NCBI RefSeq assembly: GCF_000209165.1
Contig: NC_009048.1
Location: 1-64,000, forward strand
DNA from: Scheffersomyces stipitis CBS 6054
Lineage: Eukaryota; Ascomycota; Pichiomycetes; Serinales; Debaryomycetaceae
Length of the DNA: 64,000 nucleotides
Direction of reading: 5' to 3'
Shown here: positions 54,027-64,000 of the stretch, piece after piece
Numbering within the stretch: the stretch's first letter is position 1
Layout of the letters: each line of letters begins with the position of its first letter
The notes under the pieces: generated by a model
What the model saw: the letters and a program-made list of their open reading frames with translations, nothing else
The model's database searches: none
What the model was told of the DNA's origin: nothing
Translations under genes and position numbers: made by a program

Positions 54027-55845
54027 ATTTGCTTTTCGAAATTTTTTCAGTGGAAATTCACAGCTTCATTGAATGCAAAACGGAAATTGAAATGGAAATT
54101 TCAAATAGGAGAACTGGCTTCGGAGTTGTACCGCTAGTGAAAAGTGTCTGGTAAAATTGAACTGAAATGTAGTCAATGAGTATATAAGTTTGTAGCTGAG
54201 ATGAGGCGCAATGCTCTTGCTAACTTTTGTCACTTTCTACGAGATTTACAAGTGAAATAACGATTCTAATGCTGAAGAAAATGGTTGACTTGATTTGACA
54301 GGATACAGTTGAATCGGCTCGTATTTGAGGTCTGTGGAGGAATGTCGTAAACTGTGTGCGACATACCTCGCCAACATTTGAAGTAATGTATGGAACGTGT
54401 CTGAGGAGAAATGTCGCAGGCACAGGGCTTATCAGGTGATAGCGAGATGGAGGGTGGTCTTATCTGTAGGCCAGTTCTGTTTTAGATCCTGTACCTTCAA
54501 TTTGCTACCAGCATCGATTTTTTCATTATTGGCACACCTTTTAATTCTTTGCTGCTAAAGGCTAGTTCAGTTAGCTCGCTGCAATATGGATATACAGCAG
54601 AGAAGAGCCGGAACGAATGGAAGAGCAAGAACTGTTACTGGAAGCATAATTGGAGCCTATTTGTCTCGGAGGAGTTTGCTAAACAGATGAGTTTGAAATG
54701 TTGCAACTCATGTAAGAGAACTGGCAGAGTAAAGCTGAGTAGGCAAAGGCTGGGTGCAAGCTGGTGAAAATGATTGGAGACATGGAGTATGATGTAGGCT
54801 GTGATTTGTGAGAGTATGAAGTATTTTAAGATAGTGTCGGTTGTTTTCTGAATCAGAAGGATCGGGAACCAGAATGGAGGCGAAATTGAGCTAGAGTGCA
54901 ACAGATTGATGAAATACAAAAAGATGTGGAATATGAGTGCAGAGTAGGAGAAATAATTGAGATTAATGACCGATAGAGGCATCTAAAGAGAACTAGAGAC
55001 TCGGAGTCCGCTGTTGTTACTACAATAAGTTTACTAATTGAATCAAGAGAGCTAATGGACTAGACTGAGTGACAAGTAATGAAATTGTGAGTATGAGAGT
55101 TAGCGAGAATCGGACTAGAAACGAGCTGAGAGAAGTTAGACTTGAACTTCCGAATAAGGTGGAATGATCCAGCAGTATAGTGATAGCCGTTGTTATTGGC
55201 CGGTGCTGGTTTCACTCCAATGTTTGTTCTTCATTGGCTGCCATAAGTTCTTCTAATAACCACTAGTAAACTCCCATACAAAATCCAAATTCTCACTCCC
55301 ATAGTTAAGCCTGACCAGCGCGCACAGTTATTTTTGTGCCGGCGCACGTGACTTTCCCCTCGTCCACACAAAAGTCAAGAAACCGCTTCTTTACCCCCTA
55401 TATTTGCCACACAACATCATCAACAACAGGTGCCCTCTAGCTGCCGTAACCAATAGCATCCTGCGGTGAGGACTACATCCCCGTCCTCCAACTGTCCCGT
55501 GCCGAGTGCGAACCCCCACAGCACCCATCTGCCCCACGCCAGTGCCCTCCCTTGGCTTTCTTTCCAGCCCCTGGCAACTTTCCAATTTTCATTCAGCGAA
55601 CGACCGCTCCAGCGAAAAAATTTCGCCCGCAAAAGTCGCACCCGTGCCGCAGTACTGAAACCAACAATTATCAACAACATTACACATCAACGCCGTCGTC
55701 AACGACACAGCTCCATCAACCACAACAACCACGACTACTACATCAACGGCCACTACCGCTAACTACTGCTGTCACAACAACTTTGTAGAGGTCTCCTTTC
55801 CTGTGTAGATCACATCAGCATCGTTCCGACCATAGCTGTGTCCAG
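54027..55845. other. 1.8-kb divergent promoter region (WD40 protein / EPL1)
   Basis: No supported gene (longest frame 115 codons). A Cbf1-type GTCACGTG site, on the minus strand, is at 55345-55352. From about 55380 to 55780 the plus strand becomes rich in CA, CAA and C (a long pyrimidine/adenine leader), consistent with an extended 5' UTR of EPL1. Confidence 0.55.
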
Positions 55846-58842
55846 ATGGCCATCCTCCCGGCCAAAACCCCCGGTACCGCCAAACAACATGCTTCGGGGG
55901 CCCGGTTCCGTCAGCGGAAGATTCTGGTAAAGCAGCCGTTGACGATATACAAACAGAAGGATCTCCCCAGTGTAGACATCAACAACAGCGAGCTTGAGCC
56001 GAGTCAGGTGCACCATCTCAATGCTTCAGCATCAGCAACAAGCCAGCAGCAACGTGACATCCATGCCATCGAGACTGGTGTCGACAAGAGCGAAGAAGAT
56101 GAAGTCCATTTGCAACAGGTGATCAACGCTGCGCAACGGGCTTTGCTTGGTTCTAAGCTGACTGATGGAAAAGAGTCCGACAAGAAAGATACGGAGTCAG
56201 CTTCTGTGTACATTCCGACTCCGGATGCTTCTAAGATCTGGCCCGATGCCCATAAGTACTATGCTGACCAGATATTCAAAGAACCAGAGAGTTACATTAA
56301 GTTCAGTGCAACTGTGGAAGATACCGTAGGTGTAGAGTATAACATGGACGAAGACGACGACAAATTCTACAGTGAAGATCTTGTGAAGAACTATCCTAAG
56401 ATCGTTCCTGCGAAGAAGCTGAAGAACAGCGAAGAGAACACTCGTAAATGCAGCGAACTAGAGTACGAGATAATCTGCGATAAGCTTGAAAAGACCATTG
56501 AAGAAAGACAACCTTTCCTCTCCATGGATCCAAGCAACATTCTCTCGTACGAAGAACTTTCTTCGTATATTATAGAGGAGTTCAATAGCTCAGTAAAGAC
56601 AAACAATCCCTACGTTCAATCAGCTAGCGGCTCCATCAAATACATCTCGGCTTCGACATTGAAGGAAAAACTTGCCAAAGAGTTGAAGTACGAACCGTTT
56701 GTGACGGAATTTGACAAAGATCCCGACCATGCATCTCTATCCAATGTTAGATCAATTCCCAAACTCTTTGAGCTCTTTGGAAAACCCATCTACGACTACT
56801 GGAAATCGCGCAAAATAGAAAGAAAGGGCAAACTTATCCACCCCATGTTGAAGTTTGAAGATCCCAACGCCAATGAAAAGGACAACGACAACGATCCGTA
56901 CATCTGTTTCAGAAGAAGAGAATTCCGTCAAGCCCGTAAAACAAGACGGGCGGATGCTTTGGGCGCTGAACGTATCAGATTGCTCCAGAAATCCTTGCAT
57001 AGAGCCCGTGACTTGATTATGTCTGTAGCCCAACGAGAAATCTTGAAGTTGGAAAACTGGGAAACCGAGAACACCATCTTTTTGATGCGCTGCGAAGGTA
57101 AAAACTTGAAGAGATCCATTGGTGTCAAGGGCGATGACCATTTGTTTTACCCTCACAAGCGGAAAAAGGTCATCAAGTCCAAGGAAGAAGACGAAGAAAA
57201 AGAAAGGAAGAGAGAAAAGAGAAAACTCGACTCACGCGAATCTTCAGTATTACCTGGAAATGCCACTATCGGCACCAATGCCGTCAACAAGGACAAGAAT
57301 GGTCTTCAATCTTCATTACAACAATCGGAAGGAACATCTTCCAACACCCAGCCATATGTCAAATTGCCTCCTTCCAAAATCCCCGATATGGATCTTGTTA
57401 CCGTTTCTTTGGTATTAAAAGAAAAGAACGAGACCATCAAGAGAGCTGTGTTGGAAAAATTGCGCAAGAGAAAGGAACAAGACAAGGGTTTTGTCAATCT
57501 TACCGACGATCCTTACCAGCCTTGTTTCAATATTCAGACAAATGAGAATGCCCTGGAATTAAGCCATATCCCATACTCGTCTATAGCTGCTGCTGACTTT
57601 CATCAGATCAACAACACAAATTACATCAGTGAGACATTAAAGAAGCTTTTGGAAGAGGGAAAGAAGCCATTGCCGGGTTTGAAGACGTTTAGAGGCTCCA
57701 ACGGAGAATTGATTCCTTCAAAGGCGTTCCCCCATTTGCTGACGTTACTTCAAGAACGAATCAACAACACCAAGTTCAATTCCGTGAGCTATATCGCCCA
57801 GTTGTTAGCCAATGTAGAAACAAACAACTTCAGTGCATACAACAACGGCTATGGCCATCAACATAGACGCCAACATCCTGTAGACAACCAGGATGAATCC
57901 AAGTTATCAGATCCAATTCTCAGGTTGAGAAAGAGAGGAAGTAGAGGCAATCGTACTTTTGTAGACAGAAGAGGATTCTTTATGAGACCAGACGATGTCA
58001 TTGACGACTGGCTTAATCTTGAAGATGAAGAACAGCCTCTTCTGGACAAGTCAGAAAAGTCAGAACCTGAAAAGCCAGGAAATTCTTCGATTCCGAATGT
58101 CTATGACTCCAAGATAGATTCCATCAAACGGATGGATTCGAATTGGAAGTTCGACAATGATTTAACGGAATACCAAAGAGGCGCGTTAGATCCATTTGGC
58201 ATGGATCCTTCGAAGCTCAATTCGATTAGCGACGATACGCAATCCATAAGATTCGGAGCGATGTTGTTATCGAAATCGTATGGTTTGTTGAGGGAGTCTG
58301 TTAATCAAAGATACTTGCAACAAGCCAGGATGAGGGCTTTGCAACAACAGCAGCTCGCTACCAAACAGCAACAGCAGCAACAAATGCAACAGAAGCTTCT
58401 ACTGGGAGCTCCGGGCTCAGGCAACCCCCTGCAACAGAGGCCCTTGTCACTGGGCATGTCTCAGACGTTGTCACAAAAGTCTGCCCTTGGTCGCTCTGAG
58501 AGTGGCTCTTCATACGGTGGACCAGCACCTAGACCCACCTCGAATCAAAGCTATATCAGCCGGAATTCGTCGTCAATTTCGGTTAATGGATCTGAAGCTG
58601 GTCTTGGTAGAGTTTCGGGATTGCCTAACGGAGACAGTCTCAGCAATAACGGGATGAAGTCACAGTTACAGCTGCCTCGGACGACGTCCAGCGCATTGCA
58701 ACGTGGTACGTCTTCATCTCCATTGTATAATAACAACAATAGCAATTTTAAGGGTGGTTTAGGCCCAAATTCTAGCTCTCCGGGTCTCAAACAGGGTGGT
58801 AGTAACAAGCCAATGTTGGCCACCAAAGAAGGATCACAGTAA
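55846..58842 (+). CDS. EPL1: Enhancer of polycomb homologue, NuA4 subunit
   Basis: 998 residues from ATG, longer than the S. cerevisiae protein (about 830). The N-terminus has the EPcA signature FRQRKILVKQPLTIYKQKDLP (about 21-41) and continues through YIKFSATVEDTVGVEYNMDE and DPYICFRRREFRQARKTRRAD (about 365-385), then the helical LIMSVAQREILKLENWETEN. The C-terminus is Gln-rich with a QQQQ run (about 830-850), then Ser/Asn-rich. Epl1 scaffolds Esa1, Yng2 and Eaf6 in the NuA4/Piccolo histone H4/H2A acetyltransferase complex in the nucleus. Confidence 0.93.
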   Translation: MAILPAKTPGTAKQHASGARFRQRKILVKQPLTIYKQKDLPSVDINNSELEPSQVHHLNASASATSQQQRDIHAIETGVDKSEEDEVHLQQVINAAQRALLGSKLTDGKESDKKDTESASVYIPTPDASKIWPDAHKYYADQIFKEPESYIKFSATVEDTVGVEYNMDEDDDKFYSEDLVKNYPKIVPAKKLKNSEENTRKCSELEYEIICDKLEKTIEERQPFLSMDPSNILSYEELSSYIIEEFNSSVKTNNPYVQSASGSIKYISASTLKEKLAKELKYEPFVTEFDKDPDHASLSNVRSIPKLFELFGKPIYDYWKSRKIERKGKLIHPMLKFEDPNANEKDNDNDPYICFRRREFRQARKTRRADALGAERIRLLQKSLHRARDLIMSVAQREILKLENWETENTIFLMRCEGKNLKRSIGVKGDDHLFYPHKRKKVIKSKEEDEEKERKREKRKLDSRESSVLPGNATIGTNAVNKDKNGLQSSLQQSEGTSSNTQPYVKLPPSKIPDMDLVTVSLVLKEKNETIKRAVLEKLRKRKEQDKGFVNLTDDPYQPCFNIQTNENALELSHIPYSSIAAADFHQINNTNYISETLKKLLEEGKKPLPGLKTFRGSNGELIPSKAFPHLLTLLQERINNTKFNSVSYIAQLLANVETNNFSAYNNGYGHQHRRQHPVDNQDESKLSDPILRLRKRGSRGNRTFVDRRGFFMRPDDVIDDWLNLEDEEQPLLDKSEKSEPEKPGNSSIPNVYDSKIDSIKRMDSNWKFDNDLTEYQRGALDPFGMDPSKLNSISDDTQSIRFGAMLLSKSYGLLRESVNQRYLQQARMRALQQQQLATKQQQQQQMQQKLLLGAPGSGNPLQQRPLSLGMSQTLSQKSALGRSESGSSYGGPAPRPTSNQSYISRNSSSISVNGSEAGLGRVSGLPNGDSLSNNGMKSQLQLPRTTSSALQRGTSSSPLYNNNNSNFKGGLGPNSSSPGLKQGGSNKPMLATKEGSQ

Positions 58843-59922
58843 ATTGCACCAGGTTGAATATCCTTCTATCCGCGGCTCTTGATGAGCTGGTGGAGATGGC
58901 TTGGGCAGAATGGACTAACCATTCGTATGTATTATAGCTTGCAATCAGACACGATTCATCATTACTATTAGAAATTGTAGATAAGCAGAAGGGTATGGAT
59001 CAATGCTATCGAAAATTATGCAAAATCTTCCTTTCCTCAGGTTGTACAGATTGCCTTCATCCAAGGTACAATAAGGTACAAGAACTTTGTGATCTAATCG
59101 ATATTAGAATCTCCCAGAGGAGCCTATCTGCTTCTTAAATAATCATAAATTGACTTCTACTCTTATACTTTAAGAGCAGACTTCTATCCAATACATATCT
59201 AGTTTACTAGGACTGTATACTCCCGATTTGTATCAATTTGCATCACGTGAAAATGTCGAATTGACTTATAAACATGAGACCAGGTGAGCAGATTAATTTG
59301 GGTAGTGGAGAGCTTATCTTATCTGAGAAAAGTAACCTTAAAACAATTGGATAATGTTACAGTGAAGCACAAACACTGTACTGCAATACTGTTATATTTT
59401 GTGAACTGTTGTATTGCTCTAGTCGTGTGAGAGTAAGCAGGCATTTACAGTGAATCCGAGACGAAGACTACAAGGCAAATTTTATAGCAAAATACAACAA
59501 TAATCCCAAATATAGCTTGTCTGTTAATCACAAGATCCGATTATACATTCACATTTTCTCGGTAGACATTTACAATACTTTCCACTTCGGCTATGACCCC
59601 CCTCCTGACTACTTTAGGAAGTAATTAGTAAGTCCTGCAGAGTGTACCATGTCATCAGAATAGAAATGTGGAGTGGTGTGGCACTATATAGAGCCCCAGA
59701 TTTCCAATATTTCAACTGGAAATGTGAACATTTTGCTTAGTAAATCTAGAATTGGTTGTTAAATTAAATTCAGACACACACATTATATTGAACTGTGCCG
59801 ATTTATAACAGTTTTACGATTACTATAAATCTTCAAATTCAAAAACATCAATAATAGTTCGAACCTGTTCTTGTTAAGTAAATCTACAACACTATATTAC
59901 TTTCTCAATTATTAAGTACCTG
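58843..59922. other. Intergenic region
   Basis: 1.08 kb, no gene. A CATCACGTGA site is at 59241-59250. It holds the EPL1 3' flank and the promoter of the next gene. Confidence 0.6.
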
Positions 59923-60594
59923 ATGTCTCGTATCGTTATCTTTGGAGCACACGGAAAGGTGGGTCAACAATTGGTCAAGCTCATTGCTTCCAGTTCGTCG
60001 CCTTACAGGGCCACTGCGGTAGTGAGAAACCAAGAGCAGGCTAATCATATTCAAGAAATTGCCCAGAAATCATCGAATATTTCTACGAAGCTTTTCACTG
60101 TGGATTCGGCTTCTATAGGTGATTTGGTTGAAGTTATTGTAGGTCATGATGCTGTGGTGTTTACAGCCGGTTCTGGTGGCAAGAACTTGCTCCAGGTAGA
60201 CTTGGATGGTGCAGTCAAGACATTTGAAGCTCTGGTGATTGCTGAAGTGAGACGTTTCATCATTGTCAGTGCCATCTATGCGGATTCAAGAGAATTCTTC
60301 GAGAAATCTCCGATCAGAAACTACTACATTGCCAAACATTATGCAGATCGAATCCTTGAAGCTGAATTCAAGGACGAGTTGGACTACACTATATTGAGGC
60401 CTAGCTTGTTGAAGGACGATCCACCTCAAGGTAAGATCAAAGTACTTTCAGAAGGGGACGAAAGTGGCTCAGTTACCAGAGCAGATGTGGCCAGGGTGAT
60501 CTTTGAGATCATTGACAACAAGGTGACCTTCGGCAGAGGCTATGATTTCAATAATGGTGACTCCGATATCACAGATCCTGAAACTTTCAAGTAG
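59923..60594 (+). CDS. NAD(P)-binding atypical SDR (YMR090W-like)
   Basis: 223 residues from ATG. The start MSRIVIFGAHGKVGQQLVKL holds the GxxGxxG dinucleotide motif. LVEVIVGHDAVVFTAGSGG, RRFIIVSAIYADSRE and LDYTILRPSLLKDDPPQG follow the NmrA/atypical short-chain dehydrogenase pattern, and the length equals that of S. cerevisiae YMR090W (about 227). The classic YxxxK pair is only loosely kept (NYYIAKHYAD). It is probably a cytosolic reductase-like or redox-sensing protein of unknown substrate. Confidence 0.82.
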   Translation: MSRIVIFGAHGKVGQQLVKLIASSSSPYRATAVVRNQEQANHIQEIAQKSSNISTKLFTVDSASIGDLVEVIVGHDAVVFTAGSGGKNLLQVDLDGAVKTFEALVIAEVRRFIIVSAIYADSREFFEKSPIRNYYIAKHYADRILEAEFKDELDYTILRPSLLKDDPPQGKIKVLSEGDESGSVTRADVARVIFEIIDNKVTFGRGYDFNNGDSDITDPETFK

Positions 60595-60787
60595 TAGAAA
60601 GTAGCAGAAGTTTAAGCTTAGTGTTACCATCAGTGCCAGTTGAACATTCACTTCTAGTTAAACCAAGCATTTGCTAAATCTACACTTGCTAGATCATCCT
60701 TTTTGTATACGATTAAGAATATATAATGCATAGCTTTATAAGCATAGAGTAATGTACATAATTTTGGTGTCTATCAAAGACGTTTCG

Positions 60788-63775
60788 TTAGAAGAGACCT
60801 TCGATCTCGCCATCATCATTGACTTCGACATTCATGAAACCAGCGTGGGTAGGCAAACCTGGGATAGTCATGATCTCAGCAGCAAGAGCATACAAGTATC
60901 CGGCACCGGCTGAACATCTGACTTCTCTGATAGGAACAGTGAAGCCGGTAGGAACACCCTTCAAGGCTGGGTCATGAGACAACGAGTATTGGGTCTTGGC
61001 AATACAAATAGGCATTTTATCGTAGCCTTGTTGAGTATAAGTAGCTATCTGTTGCTTGGCCAATGGAGACAACTCAATAGCAGAAGCTCCGTACATTTTG
61101 GAAGCAATGGTCAAGATCTTTTCTTCCACAGTCGAGTTAACGTCGTAGAGGTAAGTTTGTTTGGCACTCTTGTCCGAAAGTTTGACAGCTTCTACAACAG
61201 ATTTGGCCAAGTCAAGCGCACCAGCACCACCTTCAGCCCAGTGATTAGAAGGAACGGCGAACTCGGCACCAGCCTTGACAGCTTGTTCTTGGATGACAGC
61301 AATTTCAGCATCAGTATCGGTTTCAAACTTATTGATGGCTACAACAACAGGAACATTGTACTGCTTAATGTTAGAAATCTGTTTTGCCAAGTTAGCACAA
61401 CCCTTGACCAAGTAGTCGATGTTCTCGGTGACATACTCAGTAGGCAAAGGTTGCCCTGGTTTTACGTCTGGAGCTCCTCCATGCAATTTCAAGGCTCTTG
61501 ATGTAGCAACTAACACTACGGTATCTGGCTTGAAGCCAGAGGCTCTACACTTGATGTTGAAGAAACGCTCTCCACCCATTGTGAAGTCGAAACCAGCCTC
61601 AGTAACGACAAATCCTTTGTTACCGTTATTGATGGGGTTGGAGGGCGAAGTCAACTTCAATGCTAACTGGTCAGCAATCACGGAAGATGCACCAATGGAA
61701 ATATTGGCAAAAGGACCAGCATGGACGAATACAGGAGTTCCTTCCAAAGTCTGCATCAAGTTAGGCTTAATTGCATCCTTAAGCAAGGCAGTGATAGCAC
61801 CAGCACAGCCAATATCTTCAGCAGTGATAGCAATACCAGTCTCTTTTTGGGTTCCAACAACGACTTTACCGACTCTTTGTCTCAAGTCTTTCAATGAAGT
61901 CGACAATGCTAAAATGGCCATCAACTCAGAAGCTACAGTTATATCCATTCCAGACTTTCTGGGTGGGAACTTGCTAGCTTCGTTCTTGCCTTCACCGATA
62001 GTTATTTCACGAACGAATCTGTCGTTGCAGTCTACAACTCTCTTGATAGTAATAGAAGCTGGGTCTATGTTCAAATGGGCAAACTTCTCGATTTCAGAAT
62101 CAGTCAATTCATCAGGGTTCGTCTTTGTGATTCCAAGGCTCTGTAAGCGCTTCAACATAGAAGGAGTGAACTTTCTTTCTCCCTTCTTGGCTGGCACCAA
62201 TCTCTTGTAGAAACCCTTGATGGTCTTTGATGTGGCTTCGTGGAACATTCTGGTATCTACAGCAGCACAAAGCAAGTTCTGAGCAGCAGAGATAGCGTGG
62301 ATATCACCAGTTAAGTGCATGTTGAACTCGTCCATAGGAATAACCTGAGAGTAACCACCACCAGCAGCACCACCTTTCACACCAAAGGTTGGACCCATGG
62401 ATGGCTGTCTCACATTGGCAATCGAGTTGTATCCCAAATGAGCACCCAAGGCTTGAGTCAACCCCATGGTAGTAGTGGACTTACCCTCACCTAATGGAGT
62501 AGGAGTAATCCCAGCAACCAAGACGTAGTGGCCCTTTTCATTGGTGGAGCCTTCGACTTGTTCATCTAATCTTTCTACAACCGATCTGGGATCCACTTTG
62601 GCTTTGAAGTGGCCATAGGGTTCGAGTTCCTTTTCAAGAATACCCAATTCTTGAGCAATTTTGGTAATCTTCTTAGGCTTCTGGGCACGCGAAATGGCAA
62701 TATCAGAAGGCACGGGAGTCTTCAACTGCAATGGCAAAGGTTGAAAGGCGTGTTCGTGTGCCTTCTTTGCCTGCAAAACTGCTGCATCAAATACGTTGGA
62801 ACACAACATGGCTACAGTCATGGGGCCAACTCCACCGGGGACAGGGGTAATGAAGCCAGCCTTTTTAGCAACTGACTGGTAGTCGACATCTCCTACGAGC
62901 TTCTGGCCGTTCTTTGCTGTAGAATCTTCCTTATAATTGATACCAACGTCAATGACAATGGCATCAGATTTGATCCATTCGGCTTTGACATATTCAGGAA
63001 TGCCGACAGCAGCCACAACAATATCTGCTCTAGACACTACTTCAGGCAAGTCCTTGGTGTAACGATGACAAGTGGTGACGGTACAGTCTTCGTTCTTCAA
63101 CAAGGCAGCAACAGGTGTACCTACGATATCAGAACGCCCGATAACAACAGCATTCTTACCACGTAAAGTGACACCAGTAGTCTTTATGAGCTCTATAATT
63201 CCACTAGGTGTACAAGGGAGGAATAATGGAGAACCACCACGTTTGGAGAGCTCTCCCACGTTGTAACGATCGAAACCATCCACATCTTTTTCGGTAGCAA
63301 CCGAGTTTGTTACTAACGTCTCGTCGATGTGCTTTGGCAATGGCAACTGGATCAACAAACCGTTTACCTTGGGGTTCTTGTTCAAACGGTCAATTTCTTC
63401 CAACAAGTCTTCTTGGGAAATGTCTTCATCAAGTTTGACAAGTGTTGACTGAATATTGGACAGCTGAGCAGCCTTCAACTTGGAACGGACATAAGCAGAC
63501 GAGTCTGGTCTGGAACCAACTTGGATAATGGTCAAGTTTGGACGGAACTTAAGTGCCGTGAAGTCGATGGTGTCGATATTGGCAAACTCGTCGTAGTGGG
63601 CCTGGTTGTAGTGGATAACCTTTTCAGCGATATTATTTCTGATGGTTTTAGCCAACTTCGTTCCTGAAAGTACGACAGCATCAAGATTGCGGGAAGAAAG
63701 TGAAAAAGTCCTTGCAGAGAGTCTTGACACTCTGACAGGTTTTATGAGTTGCTTGGAAATGTGTTTCGACAACAT
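60788..63775 (-). CDS. MIS1: Mitochondrial C1-tetrahydrofolate synthase
   Basis: 995 residues, ATG at 63775. A basic, Ser-rich presequence of about 30 residues (KQLIKPVRVSRLSARTFSLS) marks the mitochondrial form rather than cytosolic Ade3. Residues about 35-335 are methylene-THF dehydrogenase/cyclohydrolase (YVRSK with catalytic Lys, VVIGRSDIVGTPVAALL, PGGVGPMTVAML). Residues about 370-995 are formyl-THF synthetase (ITPTPLGEGKSTTTMGL ATP loop; RQPSMGPTFGVKGGAAGGGY). The trifunctional enzyme interconverts one-carbon folates and supplies formyl-THF for initiator tRNA formylation. It is full length with no breaks. Confidence 0.96.
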   Translation of the reverse strand: MLSKHISKQLIKPVRVSRLSARTFSLSSRNLDAVVLSGTKLAKTIRNNIAEKVIHYNQAHYDEFANIDTIDFTALKFRPNLTIIQVGSRPDSSAYVRSKLKAAQLSNIQSTLVKLDEDISQEDLLEEIDRLNKNPKVNGLLIQLPLPKHIDETLVTNSVATEKDVDGFDRYNVGELSKRGGSPLFLPCTPSGIIELIKTTGVTLRGKNAVVIGRSDIVGTPVAALLKNEDCTVTTCHRYTKDLPEVVSRADIVVAAVGIPEYVKAEWIKSDAIVIDVGINYKEDSTAKNGQKLVGDVDYQSVAKKAGFITPVPGGVGPMTVAMLCSNVFDAAVLQAKKAHEHAFQPLPLQLKTPVPSDIAISRAQKPKKITKIAQELGILEKELEPYGHFKAKVDPRSVVERLDEQVEGSTNEKGHYVLVAGITPTPLGEGKSTTTMGLTQALGAHLGYNSIANVRQPSMGPTFGVKGGAAGGGYSQVIPMDEFNMHLTGDIHAISAAQNLLCAAVDTRMFHEATSKTIKGFYKRLVPAKKGERKFTPSMLKRLQSLGITKTNPDELTDSEIEKFAHLNIDPASITIKRVVDCNDRFVREITIGEGKNEASKFPPRKSGMDITVASELMAILALSTSLKDLRQRVGKVVVGTQKETGIAITAEDIGCAGAITALLKDAIKPNLMQTLEGTPVFVHAGPFANISIGASSVIADQLALKLTSPSNPINNGNKGFVVTEAGFDFTMGGERFFNIKCRASGFKPDTVVLVATSRALKLHGGAPDVKPGQPLPTEYVTENIDYLVKGCANLAKQISNIKQYNVPVVVAINKFETDTDAEIAVIQEQAVKAGAEFAVPSNHWAEGGAGALDLAKSVVEAVKLSDKSAKQTYLYDVNSTVEEKILTIASKMYGASAIELSPLAKQQIATYTQQGYDKMPICIAKTQYSLSHDPALKGVPTGFTVPIREVRCSAGAGYLYALAAEIMTIPGLPTHAGFMNVEVNDDGEIEGLF

Positions 63776-64000
63776 TTTCCAGATGTGTATAAGTCTATGA
63801 AGTTGCTATATGGTCAAGTTGCTAGATGCAAAATCTGAAAAATCGAGTCTATAAGGGTCCAAAGGGAACGAATGTTAGCAATAGCGGATACGGCGCTGGA
63901 GTTGAAGCTAACGTAGTTCAGATTAGAAGTCTCAGCAAGAACGGAAATACAAAGTTGTTTTGGCGATTCCAAACATCCAAAAAAATTCCTTCTCTTGGAA
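63776..64000 (-). promoter_or_regulatory. MIS1 upstream region (partial)
   Basis: The last 225 bases are the start of the MIS1 promoter; no further gene begins within the window. Confidence 0.5.

Noticed and set aside
61419..62210. 263-codon frame opposite MIS1
   Set aside because: Shadow of the conserved formyl-THF synthetase coding sequence on the other strand.

Overview
The window is the left end of a chromosome from a budding yeast of the CTG-Ser clade, probably Scheffersomyces (Pichia) stipitis or a close relative; the species is inferred. Three things in the sequence support this. (1) Bases 1-396 are 16.5 tandem copies of a 24-bp unit whose G-rich strand aligns with the Candida albicans telomere repeat and points the right way for a left end. 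(2) An in-frame CTG in the MAP kinase at 48939-50672 falls on a serine that is near-invariant in MAP kinases. (3) The gene set is typical of this clade: HYR/IFF adhesin, PTS2 thiolase, MKC1-type kinase, and an Ndt80-like factor of the RON1 type.

Bases 1-10136 are a decayed subtelomere. Next to the telomere array lies a degenerate satellite, then a helicase-like relic with in-frame stops (1653-2369). The only intact gene is an MCH/monocarboxylate-type transporter (2573-3934). A broken GAPDH copy (4248-5120) sits between two single interstitial telomere-like units. Two diverged copies of one repeat block lie at 1172-1592 and 5460-5695. About 4.4 kb of gene-free DNA with weak coding relics follows.

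Bases 10137-24048 form a cell-surface island: a 1315-aa GPI adhesin with near-identical internal repeats, a Zn2Cys6 regulator convergent with a DHA2-type transporter, a GPI-anchored GH18 chitinase, and a Cys-rich GPI protein with a frameshifted paralogue relic beside it.

From 26313 to the end lies ordinary euchromatin: ATG32-like mitophagy receptor, NDUFAF7-like mitochondrial methyltransferase, PCC1, PUS5-like pseudouridine synthase, an RWD-like protein, a small acidic protein, peroxisomal thiolase POT1, an Ndt80/PhoG-family transcription factor inside unusually long spacers, a bacterial-looking aminotransferase, MKC1/SLT2 MAP kinase, a WD40 protein of CreC/WDR20 type, EPL1, a YMR090W-like NAD(P)-binding protein and MIS1. 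Mitochondrial and peroxisomal functions recur, but there is no sign of operon-like organisation.

No tRNA, rRNA, CRISPR or intact transposon was found. Translations quoted here use the standard code; CTG codons should be read as serine.
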